DNA of 64,000 nt from NCBI RefSeq assembly GCF_032854445.1, contig NC_088296.1:3931246-3995245 (forward strand), written 5' to 3'. How positions within the stretch are numbered: position 1 is the stretch's first letter; each line of letters starts with the position of its first letter. A program made the position numbers and the translations under genes. The notes under the pieces are model-generated. The model saw only the letters and a list, made by a program, of their open reading frames with translations. It did not search any database and was not told the origin of the DNA. This DNA is from Liolophura sinensis (lineage: Eukaryota > Mollusca > Polyplacophora > Chitonida > Chitonidae). Shown here in pieces: positions 31,058-42,885 of this stretch.

Positions 31058-31880
31058 AAGCACATTTCAATATTCCTTACGTTTACGATGAAAGAAAGCT
31101 GATGAAACACCATCGCACCTTGACAAGTGCCTGAAACTATTCTAATTTTTAGTCGAAACTGAGTAAACGAGAGCTGGATTCGAACGTATGACCTCATCAC
31201 ATCATATAATCAAGGAGGATTACCTCAATAAAGTTAACACAAATATTTTGGAAGTAACCTATAAAGTTCTTTTGTTCAAGGTAAATGCATAATTCAATGA
31301 CACTTCAACAAAGAAAGGGTAAGGATTACAGTTCTGAACATTTTTTTAAAAATAAACATTACGCACTATTCAATACAATTATGAACAAATTTACGTTTTT
31401 GTTTTCAGCCGCGTAAAGCAATCTAGATAAAATTTTGAAATTGAACTTTCCTTGAAAGGTAATAATTTGAGCTATTCTGGATAAATACAAAGAATCTGAT
31501 TTGATGAGCGACTTTTTTTACCAAAAATCTGCAGTATATCCCCATGAAGGCGAGAAATTGGTCCCTATTTACGATTCTGTTTTAGAACCGTGTTCATGAA
31601 TCATTCAAGACAACTGATGATTATGTACATTTAAGAATTCACCATTTATCTTCTCCCGTATGTATCATTTCGATCATGTATTTACCTGGTGTTGTTGTGA
31701 GCAGCGTAATCGTGGCAGTCACGTGAAGGATAAACACACTCAGGAAGACCTCACTGGTATACCTGTGAAACAAACAAATATTTATTCATTAGACTGGTGT
31801 TTTCAATGCCTTTCAGTCTTTTTTCTTTCCACGACGCTCAACAGATTCATGGGTGAAGAAAACCGAAGTCCTCAGATTAT
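31058..31880. other. unassigned AT-rich stretch
   Basis: A tRNA-like B box in minus sense lies at 31165-31190 (CTGGATTCGAACGTATGACC). A possible SINE-A fragment (ATTAGACTGGTGTTTTCAAT) is near 31788. No gene seen. Confidence 0.45.
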
Positions 31881-31884
31881 GTAT

Positions 31885-32225
31885 GTGTATATGATTGGGG
31901 TTTAACGTCACACTGAACATTTTTTACAGTCATATAACGACGAGGAGTCATTAGGTGTGTGAACATATACCATGTCTTTCTGTGACAGAATGAATCCATG
32001 CTGTTCCTGAAGTATCATGCCAAAGACATCAGCAATTACATTCTACACAGTCACAATATACTGAACCCGGGCCAACCAGTCCTGTTTTATTGCTCTAACT
32101 TCTCAGTGCTGAGAGCCAAGCGAGGCAGCAAGAGGCAGATATTTTTTTTTGGTATGCTCCCTCCCAGGTTTGGCCCCAGATTTCACGACGTCGAGGTTGA
32201 CGCTCTAACCAGCTGAACACTGAAG
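31885..32225 (+). mobile_element. SINE-B variant, diverged
   Basis: GATTGGGGTTTAACGTCACA, GTCATATAACGACGAGGAGT, AAGTATCATGCCAAAGACAT, TCTCAGTGCTGAGAGCCAAG and GTTGACGCTCTAACCAGCTG. Shares its distinctive middle with 7137-7449. Confidence 0.8.
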
Positions 32226-32364
32226 CGCTTCTCCTCGTAGTAAACCACCGCCATTCCTAGGGTACTGAACAAATTGTCTGACATACATCCTCGGCCGAAG
32301 CAGATGGAGCAAAACATATGATGAAAAAATACTAGTATATTGTTTTGTTCAGGTAATTAAAAGG

Positions 32365-32460
32365 GTAAATGACCCACGGGCCTCCCACGAATGCGGTCGC
32401 TCATGCTGATTTCCTCTCCGGTCGTACGTGGGGAGGTCTTCCAACAACCTTCAACAAGGA
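32365..32460 (+). mobile_element. SINE-A head fragment
   Basis: AATGACCCACGGGCCTCCCA, GAATGCGGTCGCTCATGCTG, ATTTCCTCTCCGGTCGTACG. The ATG of the 369-codon plus frame (32369) is inside this SINE, so it is not a natural start. Confidence 0.75.
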
Positions 32461-32469
32461 TGATCCCGC

Positions 32470-33330
32470 GGGCTATGTAAAATTGGTGGCGATGGCGACA
32501 CTCTGCCATCAAAAAACAACGGCGGCAATGAAGAGGATGATGTTGGTCACATTGATGACGACGACAGTAATATTGGTGGCGATTTTGACTCCCTGCCATC
32601 AACAAACGACGATGGCAATGACAGTAATATCAGAGGCGATGATGACTCTCTCCCATCAAAAAAAAACAACGGTGGCAATGATGATAACACTGCTGCTGCT
32701 GATGATGATGTTAGTTCCATTGATGACGACGACAGTAATATTCGTGGCGATGGTGACTCCCTGCCACCCTATTCCAGAAAATCAAACGACGATGGCAATG
32801 ACAGTAATATCAGAGGCGATGATGACTCTCTCCCATCAAAAAAAAAACAACGGTGGCAATGGTGATAACACTGCTGCTGCTGATGATGATGTTAGTCCCA
32901 TTGATGACGACGACAGTAATATTCGTGGCGATGGTGACTCCCTGCCACCCTACTCCAGAAAATCAAACGACGATGGCAATGACAGTAATATCAGAGGCGA
33001 TGATGACTCTCTCCCATCAAAAAAAAACAACGGTGGCAATGATGATAACACTGCTGCTGCTGATGATGATGTTAGTTCCATTGATGACGACGACAGTAAT
33101 ATTCGTGGCGATGGTGACTCCCTGCCACCCTATTCCAGAAAATCAAACGACGATGGCAATGACAGTAATATCAGAGGCGATGATGACTCTCTCCCATCAA
33201 AAAAAAACGACGGTGGCAATGATGATAACACTGCTGCTGCTGATGATGATGTTAGTCCCATTGATGACGACGACAGTAATATTCGTGGCGATGGTGATAC
33301 CCAGAAAATCACAATAACAATGATGACAAT
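32470..33330 (+). repeat. 180-bp tandem repeat with an Asp/Asn-rich reading frame
   Basis: About 4 units of 180-181 bp. One frame reads NDDNTAAADDDVSSIDDDDS, NIRGDGDSLPPYSRKS, NDDGNDSNIRGDDDSLPS, KKNNGG per 60 residues; within a unit the first and second halves are themselves related (DSNIRGDxDSLP). Units differ by an A8/A9 run at 32660, 32840 and 33020, so the acidic frame is continuous only after about 32850; before that the same DNA reads as MMTLSHQKKTTVAMMITLL. The only ATG upstream is SINE-derived. It could be the remains of an acidic-repeat exon or simply a (GAT)-rich satellite. Confidence 0.9.
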
Positions 33331-33616
33331 GCTGGTGAATACGTTGATGACAATGGTAATGATTGCGATGATTCATTATTCATCTATCTATTATATGTTT
33401 TCTATTTCACATCATGATGTGAGGTGCAGATGTATACAGCACATTCTTGGAAGACAAGTGGTTTTCAACGATCGTTAGACTGTGCACACGGCCACGCGAG
33501 GGCCGTCGACCGTTTATTGTCCCCAAGGCCCCACAAGCAGTAGGAGCGGGGCAATCTTCAACTACTTTGTCTATAAGACCGTAACTCGTGTGTCGTACCG
33601 TTTGAAAGGCTAGGTG

Positions 33617-34440
33617 CCAATGTCGATGATTGTGACAATTCTGATGATTGTGACAATGTCGATAATTGTGTCAATGTTGATGATTGTGACAGTGTTAATG
33701 ATTGTGACAATGTCAATGTTTGTGTCAATGTTGATGATTGTTACCATGTTGATGATTGTTACAATGTTGATGATTGTGTCAATGTTGAGGATTGTGACAA
33801 TGTCGATAATTGTGTCAATGTTGATGATTGTCACCACGTTGATGATTGTTATTGTGTCAATATTGACGATTGTGGGCATGCTGACGATTGTGGCCATGTT
33901 GATGATTAGTCAATGTTGATGATTGTGGCCATGTTGATGATTAGTCAGTGTTGATGAGTGTGTCAATGTTGACGATTGTGGCCATATTGACGTTTGTGGC
34001 CATGTTGATTATTAGTCAATGTTGATGATTGTGACAATGTTGATAATTGCGTTAATGTTGATGATTGTGACAATGTTGATGATTGCGTTAATGTTGAGGA
34101 TTGTGGCCATGTTGATGAGTGTGACAATGTCAATGATTATGTCATTGTTGATGATTGTGAAAATGTTGATAATTGCGTTAGTGTTGACGATTGTGGCCAT
34201 GTTGATGAGTGTGACAATGTCAATGATTATGTCATTGTTGATGATTGTGAAAATGTTGATAATTGCGTTAGTGTTGACGATTGTGGCCATGTTGATGATT
34301 AGTCAATGTTGATGACTGTGGCCATTTTGATGATTGTGGCCATGTTGATGATTTTGACCATGTTGATGATTTGTCAATGTTGATGATTGTGACCATCTTG
34401 ATAGTGGCCATGTTGATGATTGTGGCCAAGATGACGAAGC
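33617..34440. repeat. 18-bp minisatellite, about 45 copies
   Basis: Unit near CAATGTTGATGATTGTGA. Since 18 is a multiple of 3, several frames stay open: (NVDDCD)n in one plus frame, (MLMIVT)n in another and (IINIDT)n on the minus strand. A 75-bp segment (about 34105-34180) is duplicated at 34198-34285. The acidic frame continues into CGQDDEATDDNYDEDDDSPD after the array. Confidence 0.93.
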
Positions 34441-34574
34441 TACTGATGATAATTATGATGAAGATGATGACTCTCCGGACGCTCCCGTTTTCCCTACCCG
34501 TAAACCAGACCACCGACAGTGGTATGAGTGGAAAGCCCTCAACTCAGCGCTCAATCAAACAAATAATAAAATAA

Positions 34575-35250
34575 ATAAAAGATGATGACGATGACGAAAG
34601 TGCTGATGATGAATGGGATGAAGATGATGCTAATGATGATAATTATGATGATGATATCAGATCATAGTCCAGTACTTAGTCTTCAAACAGACTGACATTC
34701 CCCCCCCCAAAAAAATCCTCTCCGCAATATAAATTATAGATAAAGTTGTCTGAATGCATGCATATCAGAAAGAGAGATTGACCTGATTTTGGCCAAGTCG
34801 CCTGAAGGCGGATAACTCCTACACATAGGTACAGACTGCTCACTTGATCAGATCTATTAAACATTGTGATAAAGGTCAAGGAAAATCCTACCTACACATG
34901 ACTAATTGAAACCTGGGAATAGATGAAAGATGAAACGTACTTTTTCAACCAGTACAAAAATCCTTACATTTTGTCCGTTTGAGTCAGTTAATTGAAGTGA
35001 AAGATTGCCAGCGCTGTTCGTCAGAGCAGAAAATCAGTCAGCCTGTATTGTCAGTTGCTCGCTGTTTGTTTCTGGCGTTGTTGTGTAAGCTCACCTTGAT
35101 GGAAATCGATTACCTGTCCGTCAGTTTCTCGGTAGGACGTTAATTTCCGAAACACCTGCTGACGTGGACTGAAAGAAACACATACGGTAGCAAGGATCAT
35201 GAGTTTGTGATTGACGGACGGCTCGGAAACGTGGATTTCTTTCCTGCACC
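34575..35250. other. unassigned stretch
   Basis: GAT-rich low complexity to about 34660, then unique sequence without a supported gene. Confidence 0.5.
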
Positions 35251-35254
35251 GTGC

Positions 35255-35373
35255 AGAAACCTTCGAATTATCGTGTGCTTCCCCTGGACTCTGCCCGGTT
35301 TCTTTCCTACATAATGCTGATTGTCGTCGTGTAAGTGAAATAGTCCTCAGTACGGATAAACAACAAGCAAATA

Positions 35374-35416
<43 letters not shown>
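35255..35416 (+). mobile_element. SINE-A 3' part with expanded tail
   Basis: CCTTCGAATTATCGTGTGCT, CTCTGCCCGGTTTCTTTCCT, GTCGTCGTGTAAGTGAAATA. The tail has become an (ATCA)n microsatellite at 35376-35411. Confidence 0.8.
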
Positions 35417-35439
35417 ATAATCTTCCCGTGTGTACCGTA

Positions 35440-36565
35440 ATCGCCAGCACCGAGTTTCACAAAGCTATCTTGGACTGAAGCCAAATCGCTTACATCTGGC
35501 CACCGGAAGTTAAAATATAGTGAACAACTAACGACAATCGTGTTAAGGTAAATATATCATAATTTTAACGTCTTTCACTATCAAGATATATTAAAGTTAT
35601 ATAAATAGAGGATATTGCACAGCGAAGGTTAAATATCATAAGTATTTTTCGAGTGAGAAGTGAAAATGATATGTTATCATTTCTACCTTTCACAAGAGAA
35701 ATATTTATGACATTCAACCTTCACTGTTCAATATTCTCTTTATTATGAGAGCTCAGATCGGAACGTCATAAAATAAAACATTTCTTTTTTTAGGTCATGA
35801 TGTCGTGGTGTGTAATAAGAAAGCATAACATCTAACTTAGCCTTTGAAATATCACTTTTATCAGTGAAGGAAAGCCTGACATTTCACCTTAATAGAAATA
35901 ATAAATATGTTTAACTTCTGTAAAGTCCTGCTCTGTCAGATTGGTGTCTATATATAGCTCTGTGCACTTGTCGCTCATGAACACAACTCTATATGTAAAA
36001 ACGGACGTACGTGTCACAGAGTCAGGAAGCTAATTAATATTCATATAACCCCAGCAAACGGGAGAGGGCGGGGAAGTGGATGGGGGGGGGGGGGGGTTGT
36101 GATTGCTGCAATAAATCAGAAACTGCACCTGACAAAAACTACTGATCGAAGCAGCAGTAGCCGGGTTTGAACACGCGATCTCTTTGACCCGGCATACAAC
36201 CTGTTCGTATTAGTTTTGACACAATTAGACAAATATAGACTTAACTATATTGCTAAAATTTACTGGCCCACGCTAGGAACGGAGTTAAGTGAAAATAGCA
36301 GATTGTAAAGCTAAATGTACTGTAATTCTTCAGCCTTTTCGCATGTTTGCAAGGTTTATTTAAACATATTATGCAGGCATTATTCTGTGTTGACTGATAC
36401 AATTATACTTCTTGCGAAACCTTGACACTGGCAAATCCAACCAATATCTCCAATTTTTGCCCCCAAAATCAAATTAAAGATGTGCATAAATTGCATTGAA
36501 AGAGTGCTCTTTCATATGCGACAAGGATGAGGAATTAAGGTACCTGGATGCGTACCTTCTCCCAT
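35440..36565. other. unassigned AT-rich stretch
   Basis: GAGTTTCACAAAGCTATCTT at 35453 resembles the terminal repeat of the MITE at 57254. A run of about 16 G lies at 36081-36097. A tRNA-like B box (minus) is near 36157. No gene. Confidence 0.45.
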
Positions 36566-36566
36566 A

Positions 36567-36716
36567 TATTTATTTATTTGATTGGTGTTTTACGCCGTAC
36601 TCAAGAATATTTCACTTATACGACGGCGGCCAGCATTATGGTGGGAGGATACCGGGCAGAGCCTGGGGGAAACCCTCGGCCATCCGCTGGTTGCTGGAAG
36701 ACCTTTCTCCCATATA
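36567..36716 (-). mobile_element. SINE-A, 5' truncated
   Basis: TATTTATTTATTTGATTGGT, CGCCGTACTCAAGAATATTT, CCAGCATTATGGTGGGAGGA, GGCCATCCGCTGGTTGCTGG. Ends before the tRNA-like head. Confidence 0.93.
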
Positions 36717-36844
36717 AGTTAAGCGATATGAATTCAGGAATACTTTAAAATTACGGGAAAGATGTTTCCATGGGGGTACAGCTTCGACAATTTAGGAACA
36801 GCGCAGACTACATGACCGAGTTTCAGGTTTGTGAATGTAACAAT

Positions 36845-37275
36845 TCACAGCGGTCAGTGTAGATGCTTAGCTGGAAAAATGGTCAGCCCATCTCACAGCC
36901 GTCAATGTGGAAGCTTAGCTAGAAAAATGGTCAGCCCATCTCACAGCAGTCAATGTGGAAGCTTAGCTGGAAAAAATGGTCAGCCCATCTCACAGCGGTC
37001 AATGTGGAGGCTTAGCTGGAAAAAATGGTCAGCCCGTGTCACAGCGGTCAATATGGAAGCTTAGCTGGAAAAATGGTCAGCACATCTCACAGCGGTCAAT
37101 GTGGAGGCTTAGCTGGAAAATGGTCAGCCCATTTCACGGTGGACAGTGTGGAAGCTTAGCTGGAAAATGGTCAGCCCATCTCACAGCAGTCAATGTAGAA
37201 GCTTAGCTGGAAAAATGGTCAGCCCATCTCACGGTGGGCAGCGTGGAAGCTTAGCTGGAAACGTGGCCGACAAAT
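36845..37275. repeat. 48-bp minisatellite, 9 copies
   Basis: Unit GTCAATGTGGAAGCTTAGCT, GGAAAAATGGTCAGCCCATC, TCACAGCG. Copy length is 46-49 bp owing to A-run length changes. Confidence 0.96.
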
Positions 37276-37611
37276 CTCAGGACTTCTCGACACTCTACTT
37301 TTACTGCTGATCTCTGTGGCCCATGCTAAAAGTATATGGTCGAGCCACAGACACGCACAGGGTGTCACCTCGTGTGCGGACATGACTGAAAGGCAAGCGT
37401 CGTATCCACTTGGCTACCACCTGCACCTGGCCTGTCGAGATGATATGAACCTGTTTGTGATAAATACATCTTCATATATGCGCACGTTTCGGACAAACGT
37501 GTTCGCGCCATACACAAGTCTTTCACATACAGTTGTCTATTACAATCATATCTGTGTTTGTGACATATGTATATACGTGCTTACCGGTAACTATTTTTCT
37601 TAAGAGTATAC

Positions 37612-37950
37612 AGGTGGTAGAGCCTCGGCTTCTGGAGCGGTAGAAGCGGGGTCAATCCTAGGTCGAGTCACAGCTAAGACTTTAAAAGAGGAAGTTATAA
37701 CTTCCTGGCTTGGCGTTCAGCATGAAGGGGATAGTGCAACGACCGGTTGACCCGTATCAGTGTAATGGCTCGGGCGGGTCGGTTTACTTGCCTTCGGTAA
37801 GGCGTGTCAATGAAGTAGCACTAGATAAAGGAGCGGTGGAAATCCGTACTGTAACAAGGCGGCACATTAATGCACTCTAAGGATTCCTTCGTCGTCATTT
37901 GACTGAAAAATTCTTATGTACGACGTTAAACCCCCAAGCACTCTTAGAGT
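37612..37950 (-). mobile_element. SINE-B, full length
   Basis: Starts with a tRNA-like end GGTGGTAGAGCCTCGGCTTC (a real A-box-like GGTAGAGC), then CTAAGACTTTAAAAGAGGAA, CGTATCAGTGTAATGGCTCG, and ends GTACGACGTTAAACCCCCAA. The best-preserved tRNA-like end among the SINE-B copies. Confidence 0.92.
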
Positions 37951-38385
37951 ATATATATTTACCTATGAGCGGTATCTTTTATAATACATTTATACTTAGA
38001 TGCAGTATTTCTGTGATGTAACACAAACGTTATCCAATTTCACATAGGATATAACCTAAGCCTAATAAGTCAAAAATTACCATGGACTCTAGCGAGGAGA
38101 AATAACAGTAGATTTTTCTTCATTTAACGGCATCCAACATCTAAATTTCAAATAAAAGATGAAAAAAATGTCGGGATCATCGATGACACCACTGGAAAAT
38201 GAATCTAAAAATACTTTAATTTAATTTTTTAATAAATTGCGAATTTTTTGTAACAGAATTAAGCGTTTCCGTTTTAATGCAGGCTTTGAGGAACGTGGAT
38301 ATTTTAGCTTCGAATACATCGTGCACCAAGACATAATTCAAATGTGCTTGTGTTACACAATATCGATAACACATATGAATTAATT
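37951..38385. other. unassigned AT-rich stretch
   Basis: No gene or array seen. Confidence 0.5.
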
Positions 38386-38387
38386 CA

Positions 38388-38505
38388 TTTCATTTCATTG
38401 CTGTTTAACGCTATATTCACGAAATTCTGACCTATACAACAGCGGAGAGTTTCATGATTGGAAGCAACTGGAATGCCTGGCGTAAACCACTGACGTCTGG
38501 GACGT
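38388..38505 (-). repeat. old SINE-like fragment at satellite edge
   Basis: CATTGCTGTTTAACGCTATA, ATTCTGACCTATACAACAGC, TGGAAGCAACTGGAATGCCT follow the order of the SINE-A tail region at low identity. Confidence 0.4.
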
Positions 38506-38534
38506 TTCTGAGGAACTGTCTCACATCTGTACTT

Positions 38535-41372
38535 CAGCTACGTGCACCACAACACTACATCGGCGGAGGACCAGCCGACTGATCACATTGACGTTTTTCC
38601 GTACTGTGCGCACCACAACACCATATCGGCTGAAGACCAGTGCGGCTGACCGCATGGACGGTGTCAGGTGCTGTGCGCATCACAACACCATATCGGCTGA
38701 AGATTAGCTTACTGGCCACATTGACGGTGTTCGGTGCTGTGCGCACCACAACATCATATTGGCTGAAGACAAGATACTGATCACATTGACGTTGTCCCGT
38801 ATTGTGCGCACCACAACATCATATTGGCTGAAGACCAGCGCGGCTGACCGCATGGACGGTGTCCGGTGCTGTGCGCATCACAACACCATATCGGCTGAAG
38901 ATTAGCTTACTGGCCACATTGACGGTGTTCGATGCTGTGCGCACCACAACATCATATTGGCTGAAGACCAGCGCGGCTGACCGCATAGATACTGATCACA
39001 TTAACAGTGTTCGGTGCTGTGCGCACCACAACATCATATTGGCTGAAGACAAGATACTGATCACATTAACAGTGTTCGGTGCTGTGCGCACCACAACATC
39101 ATATTGGCTGAAGACAAGATACTGATCACATTGACGTTGTCCCGTATTGTGCGCACCACAACATCATATTGGCTGAAGACCAGCGCGGCTGACCGCATGG
39201 ACGGTGTCCGGTGCTGTGCGCATCACAACACCATATCGGCTGAAGATTAGCTTACTGGCCACATTGACGGTGTTCGATGCTGTGCGCACCACAACACCAT
39301 ATTGGCTGAAGACCAGCGCGGCTGACCGCATAGATACTGATCACATTAACAGTGTTCGATGCTGTGCGCACCACAACATCATATTGGCTGAAGACCAGCG
39401 CGGCTGACCGCATAGATACTGATCACATTAACAGTGTTCGGTGCTGTTCGCACCACAACATCATATTGGCTGAAGACAAGATACTGATCACATTAACAGT
39501 GTTCGGTGCTGTGCGCACCACAACATCATATTGGCTGAAGACCAGCGCGGCTGACCGCATGGACGGTGTCCGGTGCTGTGCGCATCACAACACCATATCG
39601 GCTGAAGATTAGCTTACTGGCCACATTGACGGTGTTCGGTGCTGTGCGCACCACAACATCATATTGGCTGAAGACCAGCGCGGCTGACCGCATGGACGGT
39701 GTCCGGTGCTGTGCGCATCACAACACCATATCGGCTGAAGATTAGCTTACTGGCCACATTGACAGTGTTCGGTGCTGTGCGCACCACAACATCATATTGG
39801 CTGAAGACCAGCGCGGCTGACCGCATGGACGGTGTCCGGTGCTGTGCGCATCACAACACCATATCGGCTGAAGATTAGCTTACTGGCCACATTGACGGTG
39901 TTCGATGCTGTGCGCACCACAACATCATATTGGCTGAAGACCAGCGCGGCTGACCGCATGGACGGTGTCCGGTGCTGTGCGCATCACAACACCATATCGG
40001 CTGAAGATTAGCTTACTGGCCACATTGACGGTGTTCGGTGCTGTGCGCACCACAACATCATATTGGCTGAAGACCAGCGCGGCTGACCGCATGGACGGTG
40101 TCCGGTGCTGTGCGCATCACAACACCATATCGGCTGAAGATTAGCTTACTGGCCACATTGACGGTGTTCGGTGCTGTGCGCACCACAACATCATATTGGC
40201 TGAAGACCAGCGCGGCTGACCCCATGGACGGTGTCCGGTGCTGTGCGCATCACAACACCATATCGGCTGAAGATTAGCTTACTGGCCACATTGACGGTGT
40301 TCGATGCTGTGCGCACCACTACATCATATTGGCTGAAGACCAGCACGGCTGAGCGCATAGATACTGATCACATTAACAGTGTTCGGTGCTGTGTGCACCA
40401 CAACATCATATTGGCTGAAGACCAGCGCGGCTGACCGCATGGACGGTGTCCGGTGCTGTGCGCATCACAACACCATATCGGCTGAAGATTAGCTTACTGG
40501 CCACATTGACGGTGTTCGATGCTGTGCGCACCACAACATCATATTGGCTGAAGACCAGCGCGGCTGAGCGCATAGATACTGATCACATTAACAGTGTTCG
40601 GTGCTGTGCGCACCACAACATCATATTGGCTGAAGACCAGCGCGGCTGACCGCATGGACGGTGTCCGGTGCTGTGCGCATCACAACACCATATCGGCTGA
40701 AGATTAGCTTACTGGCCACATTGACGGTGTTCGGTGCTGTGCGCACCACAACATCATATTGGCTGAAGACCAGCGCGGCTGACCGCATGGACGGTGTCCG
40801 GTGCTGTGCGCATCAGAACACCATATCGGCTGAAGATTAGCTTACTGGCCACATTGACGGTGTTCGGTGCTGTGCGCACCACAACATCATATTGGCTGAA
40901 GACCAGCGCGGCTGACCGCATGGACGGTGTCCGGTGCTGTGCGCATCACAACACCATATCGGCTGAAGATTAGCTTACTGGCCACATTGACGGTGTTCGA
41001 TGCTGTGCGCACCACAACATCATATTGGCTGAAGACCAGCGCGGCTGAGCGCATAGATACTGATCACATTAACAGTGTTCGGTGCTGTGCGCACCACAAC
41101 ATCATATTGGCTGAAGACCAGCGCGGCTGACCGCATGGACGGTGTCCGGTGCTGTGCGCATCACAACACCATATCGGCAGAAGATTAGCTTACTGGCCAC
41201 ATTGACGGTGTTCGATGCTGTGCGCACCACAACATCATATTGGCTGAAGGCAAGATACTGACCGCATGGACGATGTTCGATGCTGTGCGCATCATAAAAC
41301 CATATTGGCTGAAGACAAGACCCTGATCACACTGACGGTGTTCGGTAATGAGCGCACCACAACACTGACAAT
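38535..41372. repeat. ~66-bp satellite with higher-order units, about 40 monomers
   Basis: All monomers start GTGCTGTGCGCA(C/T)CACAACA. Type A (67 bp) continues TCATATTGGCTGAAGACCAG, CGCGGCTGACCGCATGGACG. Type B (66 bp) continues CCATATCGGCTGAAGATTAG, CTTACTGGCCACATTGACGG. Type C (65 bp) has AAGACAAGATACTGATCACA. Type D (82 bp) is an A front joined to a C back (CCGCATAGATACTGATCACA). A-B dimers (133 bp) and A-B-D trimers (215 bp) recur, for example at 40231, 40446 and 40927. The many small frames reading MSGAVRITTPYRLK are satellite, not genes. Confidence 0.97.
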
Positions 41373-42560
41373 GTGCTCAGTTAATCCAACCTTAACTGCA
41401 ATTAAACAAACGTTAAAATCCACCAGCTTCTTTTATAAAACTTTAATACCCAGTCAAATTTTTAGTATCTTTTGACCTAGGCCAAAATGGTGTTTCCGAT
41501 ATGGCCATAGCGCGACTTACTTTACGGGAAAATAATCGTCATTTTGTGAAGGAGAGCTCACTTCGTTCCATTTAAGTATTTTTTAAAATCAAAATTTGAC
41601 CTAAGAAGAGGTAATCTTTCTGTCCGATTCTGTTTTATTGATGTTGGAAAGTGTTTGTTTGCTAGGTGGAATCATATCCTAGCGGAATATTTAAGTTTTC
41701 GTACCTATATGCAACATTTAGAGCAAATTTCAGCAGCATTTTTAGATAGGGTCTACACTTTTCAGCGAACAAATGTGTCCCATGACAGCTGCATTTTTTT
41801 GTCTTTCCTGTTAACAGAGTCCCTCTATAATGCAGGTCCAAGGAAAATTCTGTTGCCATCTGCAAAACTGGTTCGGCAGTTTTCTGTCCAGGGCAATAAA
41901 TATTCTACAAATTATGTTTAATTATAGTGGGCGGCAAAACATTATTTATAGCATTGACAATTCAAGTTCCTTAAAAGGACCAGGAGGTGATAAATGGCAT
42001 GGAGCTCAATGAGCGAAATGCTGATTTTTGTTGATTTCTGAAGTTTTAAGTACTACAGGGCAATGAAACTATCATATCTGAACGTATGGCACATTCTGCT
42101 TACTTTTCCAGAAAAAATTCTTACCTAGAAGCTATAGTTTTCATTATTTATGCTAAAATCTTATTCACGGCCTATCTCACTTGGGTTAAATTCGGTTTGT
42201 TTTCACCTCCAGTACTCTAGCCACGTGACTAAAGAGGGTGTTGATGACTGGCTCAGCAGCTATGACACCACTTTAAAATTATGAATTACAACATATCTAT
42301 ATTTATGCTGCAGTGTTTCGACGGATATTAGATCCCACTTACCATTGCACGCCCGATTGGGAGCAGGCCCTGATCCACCTAAAACTCCCTAGGGTATCAG
42401 TGTTTCGGGTTCAAAACCAGCTTTGGACAAGCCATTCGTAGATTCATCCGTTCATGGCTGTGAGCCTTTGGTGACAGTAAGTGGTCAGCGACCCCTTTGG
42501 GCAATCGTTCCTTGACGACCACTTGTTATTCACCAATAGGGCGTGCCTATATAGGTCACG
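41373..42560. other. unassigned stretch
   Basis: An 88-codon plus frame at 41655-41921 overlaps a minus frame and matches nothing recognised. No splice-supported exon. Confidence 0.45.
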
Positions 42561-42563
42561 TGT

Positions 42564-42885
42564 GAGGAGTGAGTGAGTGAGTGAATGCTTGGGGTTTAAC
42601 GTTGTACTTAACAGTTTTTCAGTCATATGACGACGAAGGAATCCTTAAATTGCATGTAATGTGCCTCCTTGTTGCAGGACAGATTTCCACCGATCTTTTA
42701 TCTAGTTTCACTGCTTCACTGAGACGCCTTACCGAAGGTAAGTAAGCCCGAGCCATTGTACTGACACGGGTTGCACTATCCCCTTGATGTTGAACACCAA
42801 GCGAGGAAGTCACAACTTCCTCTTTTAAAATCTTAGGTGTGACCCGACCCAGGATTGACCCTGTTTCTACCGCTCGCAACACGTG
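42564..42885 (+). mobile_element. SINE-B, full length
   Basis: GAGTGAGTGAGTGAGTGAAT, GGGGTTTAACGTTGTACTTA, ATGACGACGAAGGAATCCTT, TCACAACTTCCTCTTTTAAA, CCCAGGATTGACCCTGTTTC. Confidence 0.93.

Noticed and set aside
32369-33478. 369-codon plus-strand ORF as a gene
   Set aside because: Its ATG is inside a SINE-A fragment, its first third is in a different frame of the repeat, and length comes from the 180-bp repeat. Kept only as a finding.
33610-34312. Overlapping ORFs on both strands rich in Ile/Met/Val/Thr as membrane proteins
   Set aside because: They are translations of an 18-bp repeat, open only because 18 is divisible by 3.
38859-41475. Series of 67-88 codon ORFs starting MSGAVRITT or MDGV
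   Set aside because: All are satellite monomers read in one frame.
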